Part shown: piece by piece, positions 1-8,452 of the stretch
Position numbering within the stretch: the stretch's first letter is position 1
Layout: every line of letters begins with the position of its first letter
Assembly (NCBI RefSeq): GCF_001073085.1
Contig: NZ_JVFV01000041.1
Location: 19,757-83,756 of the forward strand
Length of the DNA stretch: 64,000 bases
Reading direction: 5' to 3'
Source: Streptococcus pseudopneumoniae
GTDB lineage: Bacteria; Bacillota; Bacilli; Lactobacillales; Streptococcaceae
The notes under the pieces: model-generated
Seen by the model: the letters and a program-made list of their open reading frames with translations, nothing else
Databases searched by the model: none
What the model was told of the DNA's origin: nothing
Position numbers and translations under genes: made by a program

Positions 1-129
1 TGAAATGTGTCCAAGCGTGTCTGATGCACCATCAGGAACACCAGCGTTGACAAAGTTATTAGCATCTGGTGCCGCACCGATTCCTACAGAATCGAGTACC
101 ACCAAGTGAATACGATTAAATTTTGGCAT
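1..129 (-). CDS. deoB: Phosphopentomutase, N-terminal fragment (cut by window edge)
   Basis: Converts ribose-1-phosphate or deoxyribose-1-phosphate to the 5-phosphate in nucleoside salvage. Only the first 43 codons are inside the window. They read [20 protein letters not shown] and continue with PDANNF and DTLGHI. This is the typical DeoB N-terminus, where the Asp of the VLDSVG stretch is a metal ligand of the alkaline-phosphatase superfamily. The ATG at 127-129 is preceded by AAAGGAGACACACT as ribosome binding site. It starts 14 bp after the rpiA stop, so it is co-transcribed with rpiA. That makes sense because both enzymes feed ribose-5-phosphate metabolism. Confidence 0.93.
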   Translation of the reverse strand, partial: MPKFNRIHLVVLDSVGIGAAPDANNFVNAGVPDGASDTLGHIS

Positions 130-143
130 AGTGTGTCTCCTTT

Positions 144-827
144 TTATTTTGCTTTTGTTGAAGTTAAAATCTGAACGCCCTCTTGTCCAGCAACGATGAC
201 CTTATCCACCATTTGGTTAAACAAGCCATGCTCGACGACACCAACGACATGGTCCAATTCTTGTCCAAGAGCAATTGGGTCTTCAATCACTTCCAAGGCC
301 AAATCGATGATAAAGTTTTGCACATCCGTCACAAAACGTTGGCCATCCTTTTCGCGGAAGCTCGGTTTATAGCCAGCTCGCTCAAATCGACGGAAGACCT
401 GTTCGGCACCATATTGAACAACCTCTACTGGTAATTTAAAGGCACCGAGTTTCTCTACTAGCTTACTTTCATCAACTACCCAGATATATTCTTTAGATGG
501 AGTTGCGACAACCTTTTCCATGAGAAGGGCCCCACCACCGCCTTTGATGCCGTTAAACTGACTGTCTACTTCATCTGCACCATCAACTGTCAGGTCTACA
601 AAGTCCACTTGATCAATTGACTTAAGAGGAATATTGAGTCCTTCTGCCTGCTTGCTGGTCACACTAGAAGTCGTTACAGCTGTAATCTGTAGGCCTTCTT
701 CCTTGATACGACGACCTATTTCTTCTACGAAATAGTAGGCAGTTGAGCCTGTTCCAAGCCCGACAACCATACCATCTTTGACGAACTCGGCAGCTTTAAT
801 CCCTGCCATTTTTTTCAGATTTTCCAC
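144..827 (-). CDS. rpiA: Ribose-5-phosphate isomerase A
   Basis: Cytosolic enzyme of the pentose-phosphate pathway interconverting ribose-5-phosphate and ribulose-5-phosphate. The 227-aa length is normal. The signature motifs are present: GLGTGSTA near residue 24, DGADEVD near residue 82 with the catalytic acids, and KGGGGAL near residue 95 with the active-site Lys. The start is a GTG at 825-827, chosen because GGAGG lies 7 nt upstream and the protein matches RpiA from its first residue. An alternative ATG six codons in (MAGIKAAEF) has no ribosome binding site. It is the first gene of an rpiA-deoB unit. Confidence 0.96.
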   Translation of the reverse strand: MENLKKMAGIKAAEFVKDGMVVGLGTGSTAYYFVEEIGRRIKEEGLQITAVTTSSVTSKQAEGLNIPLKSIDQVDFVDLTVDGADEVDSQFNGIKGGGGALLMEKVVATPSKEYIWVVDESKLVEKLGAFKLPVEVVQYGAEQVFRRFERAGYKPSFREKDGQRFVTDVQNFIIDLALEVIEDPIALGQELDHVVGVVEHGLFNQMVDKVIVAGQEGVQILTSTKAK

Positions 828-855
828 TTATACACCTCCAAATAGAGCTACTTCT

Positions 856-861
856 ATTATA
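856..861 (-). promoter_or_regulatory. Probable -10 element of the rpiA-deoB promoter
   Basis: On the minus strand the sequence reads TGATATAATAG, a consensus TATAAT with the TGn of an extended -10. It lies about 30 bp upstream of the rpiA GTG. No good -35 hexamer is visible at 16-18 bp, which the extended -10 can compensate. Confidence 0.6.
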
Positions 862-896
862 TCATGAATACGCTTCAAATTCATCCTTGTACTAGA

Positions 897-924
897 AAAA
901 CCCGAACATTTTATTTCGGGTTTT
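897..924 (-). terminator. Intrinsic terminator of the U32 gene
   Basis: AAAACCCGAA and TTCGGGTTTT form a short stem with a U-tract in the minus direction. It lies 8 bp after the stop of the U32 gene and ahead of the rpiA promoter. Confidence 0.75.
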
Positions 925-931
925 GTGATGT

Positions 932-1861
932 TTACTTAACCATATCAGGGTCATAGTCATAAAATCCAGTATCCAAGAAACGATTTTTAGGATGGAGCTT
1001 GCGAACTTCTTCATCAAGCAAGAAGGCCTGGTCATGAGTAAAGTTCCCTTCTTGAATCAAATTGCGCGCTTGGATAAAGAGTTTTGCGATTTCTACAAAG
1101 TTTTGGCCTGGAGTGTAGAGACCTTCCAGTTTCCAGTGGGTAAATCCATGCTCTACTAGTTCTGGCAATTTGGTCATTAAATCAAGGTCGTTATTAGCAA
1201 AAATGTGAGTTCCATGATTGTCTTCAAAAATTGAGTAGTGACTATCTGGATCACTAGGCTCTGCTAAGAAGAGGTCGCGTTGACGTGTTTTTTCATCATC
1301 AATCTGAGTAAAATTATAGTAATTCTGCAGGAGTGGACGCTTAGAGTGGTGGATGACACTAGCACCGTAAACCAAAACTTCAGCAGGAATTTCCAAGATT
1401 TCAGGCATTTTAAAGAGTTCAGCTGATGGAATTTCACGAGCCAATACTGCCTCAGAAGCGCCAGCCTTTTGTCCCCAGAAATTAATCTGACGACTGCTAG
1501 TTACCATGGTTGAGGCATCATAGATGGTTTTAAAAGAATAACCATCACGATTGACAACATAAAAGACACCCGCATCTCCAACAGTAATGTAGTCTGTTTT
1601 AATTTCTTCCAAGAAATCAAGGAAGGGTTTGATACGATCCATCATATCCTGATGCATAAGAGCATTGACCGCTACGATCAATTCCTTACCGGCATCATGA
1701 ACCAGACCAGCGATGGTTCTCAGTTCATCATAAGAAAAAGTCTTTGGTAGGCGAAGTCCAAAATCTTTCTCACCGACATAGATGCGGTCAACTCCCGCCT
1801 CTAGTAATTCTTTTACTTGTTCAATGCTTTCAGCAGTTGCTGTAATAATAATCTTTTCCAT
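932..1861 (-). CDS. Peptidase U32 family protein
   Basis: This 309-aa protein matches streptococcal U32-family proteins from end to end. It opens with KIIITATAESIEQVKELLEA, followed by GVDRIYVGE and a TIM-barrel-like body with VVNRDGYSF, YDASTMVTSS and HWKLEGLYTPGQ. The family includes collagenase-like PrtC and the RNA/ubiquinone hydroxylation proteins RlhA and UbiU/V. The last two bind an iron-sulphur cluster through conserved Cys residues, but I see no Cys in this protein. The molecular function is therefore unknown. It is transcribed alone from an extended -10 promoter so close to the ATG that the mRNA would be leaderless; no Shine-Dalgarno sequence is present (TTTTCTT precedes the ATG). 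Confidence 0.85.
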   Translation of the reverse strand: MEKIIITATAESIEQVKELLEAGVDRIYVGEKDFGLRLPKTFSYDELRTIAGLVHDAGKELIVAVNALMHQDMMDRIKPFLDFLEEIKTDYITVGDAGVFYVVNRDGYSFKTIYDASTMVTSSRQINFWGQKAGASEAVLAREIPSAELFKMPEILEIPAEVLVYGASVIHHSKRPLLQNYYNFTQIDDEKTRQRDLFLAEPSDPDSHYSIFEDNHGTHIFANNDLDLMTKLPELVEHGFTHWKLEGLYTPGQNFVEIAKLFIQARNLIQEGNFTHDQAFLLDEEVRKLHPKNRFLDTGFYDYDPDMVK

Positions 1862-1868
1862 AAGAAAA

Positions 1869-1877
1869 ATTATACCA
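1869..1877 (-). promoter_or_regulatory. Extended -10 promoter giving a probable leaderless mRNA
   Basis: On the minus strand TGGTATAAT is followed by only seven bases and then the ATG of the U32 gene. A start site 7 bp after the -10 would fall on the A of the ATG. Confidence 0.6.
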
Positions 1878-1965
1878 CATTTCTGAAAAATCAGCTATTC
1901 CCTAAAATGATAAATTTACTTATTATTTTTGTAACCTTACTGTAATAATTTTTTTCTTGAAAAAT

Positions 1966-1973
1966 GGTAAAAT
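1966..1973 (+). promoter_or_regulatory. Probable -10 of the DUF3270 gene
   Basis: GGTAAAAT, preceded by T to make an extended TGGTAAAAT, lies 26 bp upstream of the ATG at 2000. The AAGGAGAG ribosome binding site lies between them. Confidence 0.45.
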
Positions 1974-1999
1974 GAAAGAGTACTGTTAAGGAGAGAATC

Positions 2000-2275
2000 A
2001 TGCCCGTAAGAAAATATCAACCGTATGAGTTTGAAGAAGAGGAAACTCAAACAACGCTATACCAAGACTATGTTCCAGAAACCGCTTCCGTTGCTAGTTT
2101 GAAGGAAGTTCTTTTCTTTGTAAACATTGCTTGTTTTTGCGTCTTTTTGGCCTTGTTTAGCTTTATCTTTTTAGCCCTCAAGTTCAATACAGTCTTAGCT
2201 TTTAGCCTAGCAATTGCCTTGAGTTTAGCAGCATCAAACGTTCAACGTTCAATGATTAAGAAGAAATTATATTAG
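2000..2275 (+). CDS. DUF3270 family small membrane protein
   Basis: A 91-aa protein of unknown function, conserved in streptococci next to ciaRH. The first 35 residues are hydrophilic and acidic (EFEEEETQ). Two hydrophobic segments follow, about residues 36-58 and 61-77, predicting a small two-pass membrane protein with a basic tail (RSMIKKKLY). The ATG at 2000 has AAGGAGAG upstream. It is convergent with ciaH and ends in its own strong terminator. Nothing in the sequence shows a biochemical role. Confidence 0.85.
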   Translation: MPVRKYQPYEFEEEETQTTLYQDYVPETASVASLKEVLFFVNIACFCVFLALFSFIFLALKFNTVLAFSLAIALSLAASNVQRSMIKKKLY

Positions 2276-2283
2276 ATTCAAAA

Positions 2284-2313
2284 GGTCGGGATTTTTGTCC
2301 CGACCTATTTTTT
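2284..2313 (+). terminator. Intrinsic terminator after DUF3270 gene
   Basis: GGTCGGG (2284-2290) pairs with CCCGACC (2299-2305) around an 8-nt loop and is followed by TATTTTTT. The minus-direction tail has only four Ts, so it is at best a weak terminator for the convergent ciaH. Confidence 0.9.
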
Positions 2314-2384
2314 CTACGATAGCTAAAGAGCTGCGACTAGAAAAGCGATACTTGGTCTACCGCTTTCTAAGTCACAGCCTTTTC

Positions 2385-3719
2385 TTATTTATTTTTACGC
2401 TTGGATGGTGTTTGAATAGCGATCTTTACTTCAAAAATCGTACCATGAGGTTTGTTATCTTTGACACTGATGGTTCCTTTAAGAGCATCGACAATCTGTT
2501 TGGCTAAGGATAAGCCTAACCCAAAACCACCTTTTTGCCGAGTACGAGCCTTATCAACCCTGTAAAAGCGATCAAAAATTTTCTTTTTATCTACTGCAGA
2601 AATACCAATTCCATCATCAGCTACTGACAAATAGAGATTACGCTCTGTCGCAGCGATGACAAAATAAATAACTCCTTCTTCTTCGGTATACTTGACAGCA
2701 TTGTCAAACAAGATAGTCATCAGTTGCTTAAGAAGAAGCTTGTCTGTTATGATGGTCCGATGGATGCGATTTTCAAAATGAAAAACGCGGTTATTTTCAG
2801 ATGCGATCATCTCATAGTTGGTAAAGGTTGTGTTAAAGAAGTCTGGCTGTACTTCTCCTAGTTCAGGATTGATACCATCATCACGGCGGGCTAAATTTAG
2901 GAGATTGGTTGTTAAAAAGCGCATGTTTCGAACTTCTTCTAAACTAGAAGCAATACTCTCGCTAGATTCCATAATAGTAGCTTCCGGTTTTCGAAAAAGA
3001 GTTTCCAAGCGATTTTGAAGAACAGCAAGTGGAGTACGTAGCTCATGACTGGCATTTTCGACAAAACTCTGCTGCTTCTGCATACTTTCAAGCAAGGGTT
3101 TGACACTAACGCGAGCAAGATAAAGACTAGCTATGAGTGATAAAATCCAGAAGCTGGCCATGACTACTACGATTAACTGCTCATGATTTTGACTGATTTG
3201 CTCTAGCTGACTGGTATTCATCAAAACCGCTGCATACTTAATATTGGTCGAGACAGATTCAATATTCATCTCAGTCAGAATCACTCGATAAATCTCATCC
3301 TGCCCATAGCTATTCTGAACATGAAGTTGTCGAATGTGATTCAAATCCTTTTTATTAAATGTAACCCTATCAAGACCTAAAAAGCGATTTCCAGCTACTA
3401 GTTGATTTAAACTAGAGTCCAATAAAATTACTTCCGTATTAGAACTAACCGTAGGTTTTTTATCAGAAGCTGGAGCAACATTGGCACTACCTAAATCCTT
3501 AACGTCCTCAGTTGCACGATTGACCGCCAATTGAATAACGTCCTGAGGATTTTTGCTCAGTGATAAGAGTTTTTCATCCACCGATGTGTAGAGACTGGAG
3601 TGCATAACCTGTAAGATAATCAAGGTCATAGCGGAGAAAATCAGAGTAAATACTCCAAAGTTACGAATAAAGTAACTAAAATCCTCCTCATACCAATTCT
3701 TTTTAATTTTTTTAAACAT
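2385..3719 (-). CDS. ciaH: Sensor histidine kinase CiaH
   Basis: Membrane sensor kinase of the CiaRH two-component system, which in pneumococcus affects competence, beta-lactam tolerance and stress response. It has 444 aa. A transmembrane segment lies at about residues 20-42, then an extracellular sensor region to about residue 180, and a second transmembrane segment at about 184-206. The HisKA box is SHELRTP with the phospho-accepting His at residue 225. The ATPase domain carries DNAVKYT (N box), DDGIGI (G1) and GLGLSLA (G2). The start overlaps the ciaR stop by 8 bp, showing translational coupling. No clear terminator of its own is visible before the convergent DUF3270 gene. Confidence 0.97.
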   Translation of the reverse strand: MFKKIKKNWYEEDFSYFIRNFGVFTLIFSAMTLIILQVMHSSLYTSVDEKLLSLSKNPQDVIQLAVNRATEDVKDLGSANVAPASDKKPTVSSNTEVILLDSSLNQLVAGNRFLGLDRVTFNKKDLNHIRQLHVQNSYGQDEIYRVILTEMNIESVSTNIKYAAVLMNTSQLEQISQNHEQLIVVVMASFWILSLIASLYLARVSVKPLLESMQKQQSFVENASHELRTPLAVLQNRLETLFRKPEATIMESSESIASSLEEVRNMRFLTTNLLNLARRDDGINPELGEVQPDFFNTTFTNYEMIASENNRVFHFENRIHRTIITDKLLLKQLMTILFDNAVKYTEEEGVIYFVIAATERNLYLSVADDGIGISAVDKKKIFDRFYRVDKARTRQKGGFGLGLSLAKQIVDALKGTISVKDNKPHGTIFEVKIAIQTPSKRKNK

Positions 3720-4383
3720 GTTTTAAAATATACCCAACACTACGCAAGGTTTGGAGGTTTTCAGCAAAGACTGAGCCCTTTAATTTCTTACGAACTTTTG
3801 ATACATAGACTTCTACCACGGAGATGGTTGTGTCACTGTCAAATCCCCACAAACGGTCAAAAATTTGTGTTTTTGGTAAGATCACATTTTGATTTTGGAG
3901 GAAATAAACCAAAAGATCAAATTCTTTACCTAATAGTTCAACAACAGTATCATTAACTCTAACCTCATTGGTAGATAGATTAACTGTCAAATCACCATAA
4001 GAGAGGGTGTTTTCATTGAATTTGCCAGAACGTTTGAGAAGCGCCTGAATACGCATCTTGAGCTCTTCCAGATAGAATGGTTTTGTTAGATAATCATCTG
4101 CCCCAAGCTCAAATCCATGTCCCTTATCATCAAGACTTTCCTTGGCTGTCATGATCAGAACAGGAGTCGAAATGCCTTTTTCACGCAATTCTTTTAAAAC
4201 TTGGAACCCATTTTTTTCAGGCAACATCAAGTCCAATAGAATCAAATCATAAACGCCACTTTCAGCCTCATAGAGACCTTCTTCACCATCAAAAACCTGC
4301 ATGACATCCGCAAAATCATCTAGAAAGTCAAAGACTGAATTTGAAAGGCCTAGGTCATCTTCCACTAATAGAATCTTGATCAT
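3712..4383 (-). CDS. ciaR: Response regulator CiaR
   Basis: OmpR/PhoB-type response regulator paired with CiaH. It binds TTTAAG-N5-TTTAAG direct repeats. It has 223 aa from the ATG at 4381-4383. The receiver domain has the acidic pair EDD at residues 8-10, the phospho-acceptor Asp51 in LILLDLMLP, and the conserved Lys in TKPFY. The winged-helix DNA-binding domain occupies about residues 125-223. A TTG one codon upstream could extend the frame, but GGAGG sits 8 nt before the ATG, which favours the ATG. The gene has its own promoter just downstream of the pepN terminator. Confidence 0.97.
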   Translation of the reverse strand: MIKILLVEDDLGLSNSVFDFLDDFADVMQVFDGEEGLYEAESGVYDLILLDLMLPEKNGFQVLKELREKGISTPVLIMTAKESLDDKGHGFELGADDYLTKPFYLEELKMRIQALLKRSGKFNENTLSYGDLTVNLSTNEVRVNDTVVELLGKEFDLLVYFLQNQNVILPKTQIFDRLWGFDSDTTISVVEVYVSKVRKKLKGSVFAENLQTLRSVGYILKHV

Positions 4384-4407
4384 CAAAAATTCCTCCTTAT
4401 TATACCT

Positions 4408-4440
4408 ATTATAGCAAAAATATCTTAAAAAAAACTCAAC
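4408..4440 (-). promoter_or_regulatory. ciaRH promoter with imperfect CiaR box
   Basis: The extended -10 TGCTATAAT occupies 4408-4416. A CiaR half-site TTTAAG lies at 4424-4429, exactly 10 bp upstream of the -10. Five Ts follow, and then GTTGAG at 4435-4440 matches the other half-site at 4 of 6 positions. This is the spacing expected for a CiaR-activated promoter, so autoregulation is plausible. The outer half-site is shared with the pepN terminator stem. Confidence 0.5.
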
Positions 4441-4475
4441 TTCCCTCGTTTTTTCAAGAGAAAGTTGAGTTTTTA
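4431..4475 (-). terminator. pepN terminator
   Basis: ACTCAACTT (4434-4442) pairs with AAGTTGAGT (4462-4470). The minus direction ends in eight Ts. The plus direction also has a T-tract, so the hairpin could act both ways. Confidence 0.85.
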
Positions 4476-4497
4476 TATCTTTTATAATCTTTGAATT

Positions 4498-7044
4498 TTA
4501 AGCATTTCCATATTGAGCTACAGCTGCTTCAACTGCTGCTTTTTCACGCTTGATCAATTCAACGCGTGCTGCGATTTCCTTGATTCCCATACCGATGTTA
4601 CGGCTAAGGGCAAGGTCAGAAAGTTGTGGCTCAAAGAAGGCCTTGTATTCTGTCAAGCGTTGCTCTGTCTTAAATACATGGGCAGGCAGAATAACAAAGC
4701 TATCAAAGCTCATATCTCCTCCAAGGGCCGCCTTAATCCAAGCCCAGTTTTCACGCGCCCAAGACCACGCTGTTTCCTGGGTTGCTTGATGACCTAAGAA
4801 CTGGAAGTACCAAGCTGATAAGTCTTGTGGTTTTACCACAAATTTGTCCTTCCAAGAAGCAATCAAGGTTTGGATATTATCCGCATCTGTACTGTAGGCA
4901 AGAGCAGCTGCCAATTGGCGTTTAAAGGCGGCATCTGTCGCATGAGTATAAAGATCGAGATAAGTTGCGACCAATTCCTTAGTCTCATGGTGTTTCATTT
5001 CATTGATGAGAACTTGTGAACGAATAGCTGCTGGAAGTCCTGAAAGATTATCCTTGTGGGCTGCGAAAATTTGGCTAGCAACTTGACTGGCTTCCCCGTC
5101 ATTTGAACGAATCATCATGGAAATTGTCAATTGACGAACCAATTCATCCTCATCAGATTCACCTTCTTTAGCTTCAAAGCCAAGACGGTCATAGTTGTAA
5201 CGAGCCAATTTAGCAATAAGGGCTTTAAAGGCTTTTTCTGCCTCTGTTCCTTCATCAATGAAACGTTCAAGGGCTGTAATAACTTGAGAAACTGCAGCAA
5301 CAACTAGGTAAGATTCTTCTTGTGCCAATTGATCCACTACTGGAAGCAAGTCTGCGTATGAAATGTGCCCAGCTTCAGCTAGCAAACGACGTTCTTGGAC
5401 GATTTGAAGTTTGCTTGTGTTATCAAGTTCTACTAATTCTGAAAGAACAGCATCCAGCAATTCACCTTGATAGTCAGTTATGTAGTGGGCTGTATTTTCA
5501 GTGTTAAGACGAAGGGCTGTTTTGTTTTCAGCAAGAAGTGCTGCATAGCCAGGAATTTCGATACTTTCAGTTTCTAGAGTATCTGGTAGTCCTTTCCAGT
5601 TGCTGTTAAGTGGCACTACCCAGAGACGGTTCTTGTCTTCGTGTTCACCGATAAAGAATTGTTTTTGCGAAATCTTCAACACATCATTTTCAACTGTAGC
5701 AGTAAGGACTGGATAACCAGGTTGCTCCAACCAAGAATCCATGAAGGCTGCTACATCACGACCAGATGCTTGTCCAAGTGCATTCCAAAGGTCACGACCA
5801 ATGGTATTTCCGTATTGGTGTTTTTCAAAGTAAGCATGCAAACCTTTAGCAAAATCAGCATCTCCTAACCAACGGCGAAGCATGTGCATGAGACGGCTTC
5901 CTTTGGCATAAACGATAGCACCATCGAAGAGCGTATTGATTTCATCTGGGTGGCTAACTTCAACGTGGACAGATTGAACGCCATCTGTCGCATCACGTTT
6001 AAGAGCGGCTGGCACTCCACTTGTTTGGAAATCTTCAAAGATATTCCAACTTGGCTCGATGGCATCCACACAGACGTATTCCATCATATTAGCAAAACTT
6101 TCATTGAGCCAGAGGTCATCCCACCACTTCATAGTCACAAGGTTACCAAACCATTGGTGAGCAAGCTCATGGGCAATGACGAGGGCTACTTGTTGACGGC
6201 TGGCAAAAGTTGAGTTCTCATCCACAACCAAGTAAACTTCACGATAAGTCACAAGACCCCAGTTTTCCATAGCACCAGCTGAGAAGTCAGGAAGGGCGAT
6301 GTGGAGAGATTGAGGGATTGGGTACTTAACTCCATAGTAATCTTCGTAAAATTCGATTGAGCGAACAGCGATATCTAGTGAGAAATCAAGGTTTGAAAGT
6401 GGATGCGCCTTGGTTGAGTAAACACCTACCAAAGTACCATTTTTTGTTTTAGCAGTTACCCCTTGCAAATCACCAGCAACGAAAGCTAGCAAGTAAGAAG
6501 ACATACGTGGAGTTGTCTCAAATTTCCAGATACTAGTTTCCTTGCGGTTTTCAACGTCAATCTCTGGCATGTTAGACAAGGCCAATTCACCTTCTGCTTG
6601 GTCAAAGCGAAGAGCCAGGTCGAAGGTTGCTTTGGCTTCTGGTTCGTCCACACATGGGAAGGCTTCACGAGCAAAGTGACTTTCAAACTGAGTTGACAAA
6701 ACTTCTTTCTTAACACCATCAACTGTGTAGTAAGATGGGTAGATTCCTGTCATGTTATCTGTGATTTTACCTGAAAAAGCAAGAACCAATTCAACTGAAC
6801 CAGCTTCTTCAAGTTCGATATGAAGAGCTTCGTTTTCATTATCAACTGTAAATGGACGAGCTTGACCTGCTACTTCAACAGAAGCAATTTCTAGGTCTTT
6901 TTGGTGAAGGGAAATACGGTCACTTTTAGCTTGACCAGTAATAGTTACTTTTCCTGAAAAAGTCTTGGTCTCACGACTCAAGTCTAAAAACAAATCATAA
7001 TGTTCAGGAACAAATTTTTCAATATAATGTTCTACGGCTTGCAT
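4498..7044 (-). CDS. pepN: Aminopeptidase N (lysyl/membrane-alanyl type, M1 family)
   Basis: Zinc metallopeptidase that removes N-terminal residues from peptides in the cytoplasm, supporting amino-acid nutrition. It has 848 aa, the normal length. The exopeptidase signature GAMEN lies near residue 258. The zinc motif is HELAH (His292, Glu293, His296), followed by the third ligand Glu in NESFAN. The catalytic half is followed by a long helical C-terminal domain (residues about 520-848). Two ATGs are adjacent; the second (7042-7044) has better spacing to AGGAGA and gives MQAVEHYIEK, so I used it. The gene is monocistronic between its own promoter and terminator. Confidence 0.96.
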   Translation of the reverse strand: MQAVEHYIEKFVPEHYDLFLDLSRETKTFSGKVTITGQAKSDRISLHQKDLEIASVEVAGQARPFTVDNENEALHIELEEAGSVELVLAFSGKITDNMTGIYPSYYTVDGVKKEVLSTQFESHFAREAFPCVDEPEAKATFDLALRFDQAEGELALSNMPEIDVENRKETSIWKFETTPRMSSYLLAFVAGDLQGVTAKTKNGTLVGVYSTKAHPLSNLDFSLDIAVRSIEFYEDYYGVKYPIPQSLHIALPDFSAGAMENWGLVTYREVYLVVDENSTFASRQQVALVIAHELAHQWFGNLVTMKWWDDLWLNESFANMMEYVCVDAIEPSWNIFEDFQTSGVPAALKRDATDGVQSVHVEVSHPDEINTLFDGAIVYAKGSRLMHMLRRWLGDADFAKGLHAYFEKHQYGNTIGRDLWNALGQASGRDVAAFMDSWLEQPGYPVLTATVENDVLKISQKQFFIGEHEDKNRLWVVPLNSNWKGLPDTLETESIEIPGYAALLAENKTALRLNTENTAHYITDYQGELLDAVLSELVELDNTSKLQIVQERRLLAEAGHISYADLLPVVDQLAQEESYLVVAAVSQVITALERFIDEGTEAEKAFKALIAKLARYNYDRLGFEAKEGESDEDELVRQLTISMMIRSNDGEASQVASQIFAAHKDNLSGLPAAIRSQVLINEMKHHETKELVATYLDLYTHATDAAFKRQLAAALAYSTDADNIQTLIASWKDKFVVKPQDLSAWYFQFLGHQATQETAWSWARENWAWIKAALGGDMSFDSFVILPAHVFKTEQRLTEYKAFFEPQLSDLALSRNIGMGIKEIAARVELIKREKAAVEAAVAQYGNA

Positions 7045-7096
7045 CATTTTCTCCTATTCTATATTTCTGAGCAAACGCTCTAGTTCAAACATACCT

Positions 7097-7105
7097 ATTT
7101 TATCA
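7097..7105 (-). promoter_or_regulatory. Probable extended -10 of pepN
   Basis: On the minus strand TGATAAAAT lies about 50 bp upstream of the start, right after the terminator of the preceding operon. Confidence 0.5.
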
Positions 7106-7117
7106 TATTTTTAGTCA

Positions 7118-7148
7118 GAAAAAAGCTTTGGACGGTGATTTCCAAAAC
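7118..7148 (-). terminator. Terminator of the 12.1-7.2 kb operon
   Basis: TTTGGA (7127-7132) pairs with TCCAAA (7141-7146) and is followed in the minus direction by GCTTTTTTC. It lies just after the ASCH gene stop. Confidence 0.7.
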
Positions 7149-7166
7149 TTTCTTCCTTATAGCAGG

Positions 7167-7607
7167 CTACAGAGGGTAGACCTTGCGAAATTCTTCTAAA
7201 ACAACCTTGCTGTTAGGTGTAAAATCCAGACCTGCTTCTCCTAACCAGTCTTTGAAAAAGTCTTCATGAACCTGACGCCAATAGGACAGAGATTTGTCCC
7301 CTTCACCTTCCTTGTAGGCATGGTCGGCTGACACTTGATGGAAAGGCTGAACGGAAACCTTTGTAATTTCGACGATGCAAACAGCTTGATACTTACTGTC
7401 TAAAATAACATCAAAAGTTCCTTCTTGGGGAAGGGGTTCGTCCTCTACTGCGTAAAGATCGTAAGCTGAGGCTGTTGCTGTTTTTTCGCCTTTAAAGACC
7501 AGATCCGCTAAAAGGTCTGGTTCCACTCCAAAAGCCCAGGCATCTATCTCATCTCCGATAGAGGGGTTGATTTGCTTGTAGGCATTCCACATTTCTTGAG
7601 GTGTCAT
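7167..7607 (-). CDS. ASCH domain protein
   Basis: A 146-aa protein with the ASCH fold, a beta-barrel related to PUA that is thought to bind RNA or nucleotides. Supporting stretches are GEKTATASAYDLY near residue 40, where the family has its G-x-K-x-x-x-x-R/S motif, VCIVEITKVSVQPFHQV, and the C-terminal GDKSLSYWRQVHEDFF. Its ATG overlaps the stop of the upstream PEP-domain gene by 4 bp, so the two are translationally coupled. It is the last gene of a long minus-strand operon. Some ASCH proteins are N4-acetylcytidine amidohydrolases, but I cannot assign that activity here. Confidence 0.85.
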   Translation of the reverse strand: MTPQEMWNAYKQINPSIGDEIDAWAFGVEPDLLADLVFKGEKTATASAYDLYAVEDEPLPQEGTFDVILDSKYQAVCIVEITKVSVQPFHQVSADHAYKEGEGDKSLSYWRQVHEDFFKDWLGEAGLDFTPNSKVVLEEFRKVYPL

Positions 7608-8452
7608 AGGTTGCTCCTTTGTATTTTTTTACTTTCTTCTTTTACACGTTTGAGATGGTCTAGATGGTCAATTTTTAAATTAAAAATCTCTGGAATAGAA
7701 CTATAATGGATCATGCACTTGATATCCATTTGATTCATTTTTTGTATGAAAAAAGCATTCAGATATCCTGCTACGGCGAAATCTATCTTTTTCATCCTTG
7801 CTTTATCCTGCATCTGTCTCAGCATTTCTAACATAATGAGACTTTCCATATCATGCCATTGACTATTTCTCACAGTGGCAAAAACAAAAGAAGTCAAATC
7901 ATTCATTCCAACTACAATCTTTGAAATACCAGTTTCCAGTATCCTGTCCAAGTCAAAATAAGCTGACGGTAATTCAATCATTGTTCCAACTTTTCCAGTA
8001 AAACCATGCTGGCGCAATACTCTAATAGCTTGTTTTAACTGTTCAGCATCATTGACAAAAGGAAAAATAACAGACAGATTGGGATTGGTTTGATAAACTT
8101 CTGTAACGACATGTGCCTCAGCCTGAAATTCATCCAAACACGCCAGTAAACGCCTAGTTCCTCTATATCCAAATAAGGGGTGGCGTTCGTCAAAATACTC
8201 TTTAGTCCCGTCTAGACTATTTGCTTCTGCATTTGTTAACTCTGAAAATCGATACCAGACTTCTTCATCTGAGTATAAATGGCAAATAGTTTCTAAATAA
8301 TCTTTTACAAATTGCTGACAATTTGGTAATAGTATGTTTTGGTTTATTTCTCTCAACAAGTATTCCCCACGAATCATACCGATATAGTGAAATAGTTGAG
8401 GATAAACTTTTTCAACAATTTGTTCTCCACTAAGAGCCAGTTGGTTTCTCAT
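7604..8452 (-). CDS. Detached PEP-utilising enzyme TIM-barrel domain (degenerate)
   Basis: This 282-aa protein resembles only the C-terminal PEP/pyruvate-binding TIM barrel of PEP synthase, pyruvate phosphate dikinase and enzyme I. WYRFSELTNAEANSL matches the R-x-S-(D/E)-x-x-TNE-AN region. HPLFGYRGTRRLL matches NPMLGWRG. VGTMIELPSAYFDLDRIL matches the VGxMIExP segment that supplies the metal-ligand Glu, and VVGMNDLTSF matches the GTNDLTQ segment that supplies the metal-ligand Asp. The swivelling phosphohistidine domain and the nucleotide-binding domain are absent. The catalytic Cys-Gly-Glu near the end is replaced by VAGYLNAF. Metal and substrate binding may survive, but phosphotransfer seems unlikely. 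The start ATG has AAGGTGAAAG upstream and overlaps the NUDIX gene by 23 bp. Confidence 0.75.
   Translation of the reverse strand: MRNQLALSGEQIVEKVYPQLFHYIGMIRGEYLLREINQNILLPNCQQFVKDYLETICHLYSDEEVWYRFSELTNAEANSLDGTKEYFDERHPLFGYRGTRRLLACLDEFQAEAHVVTEVYQTNPNLSVIFPFVNDAEQLKQAIRVLRQHGFTGKVGTMIELPSAYFDLDRILETGISKIVVGMNDLTSFVFATVRNSQWHDMESLIMLEMLRQMQDKARMKKIDFAVAGYLNAFFIQKMNQMDIKCMIHYSSIPEIFNLKIDHLDHLKRVKEESKKIQRSNL

Noticed and set aside
2295..2507. 70-codon plus-strand frame after the DUF3270 terminator
   Set aside because: It begins in the terminator, has no ribosome binding site and overlaps ciaH antisense.
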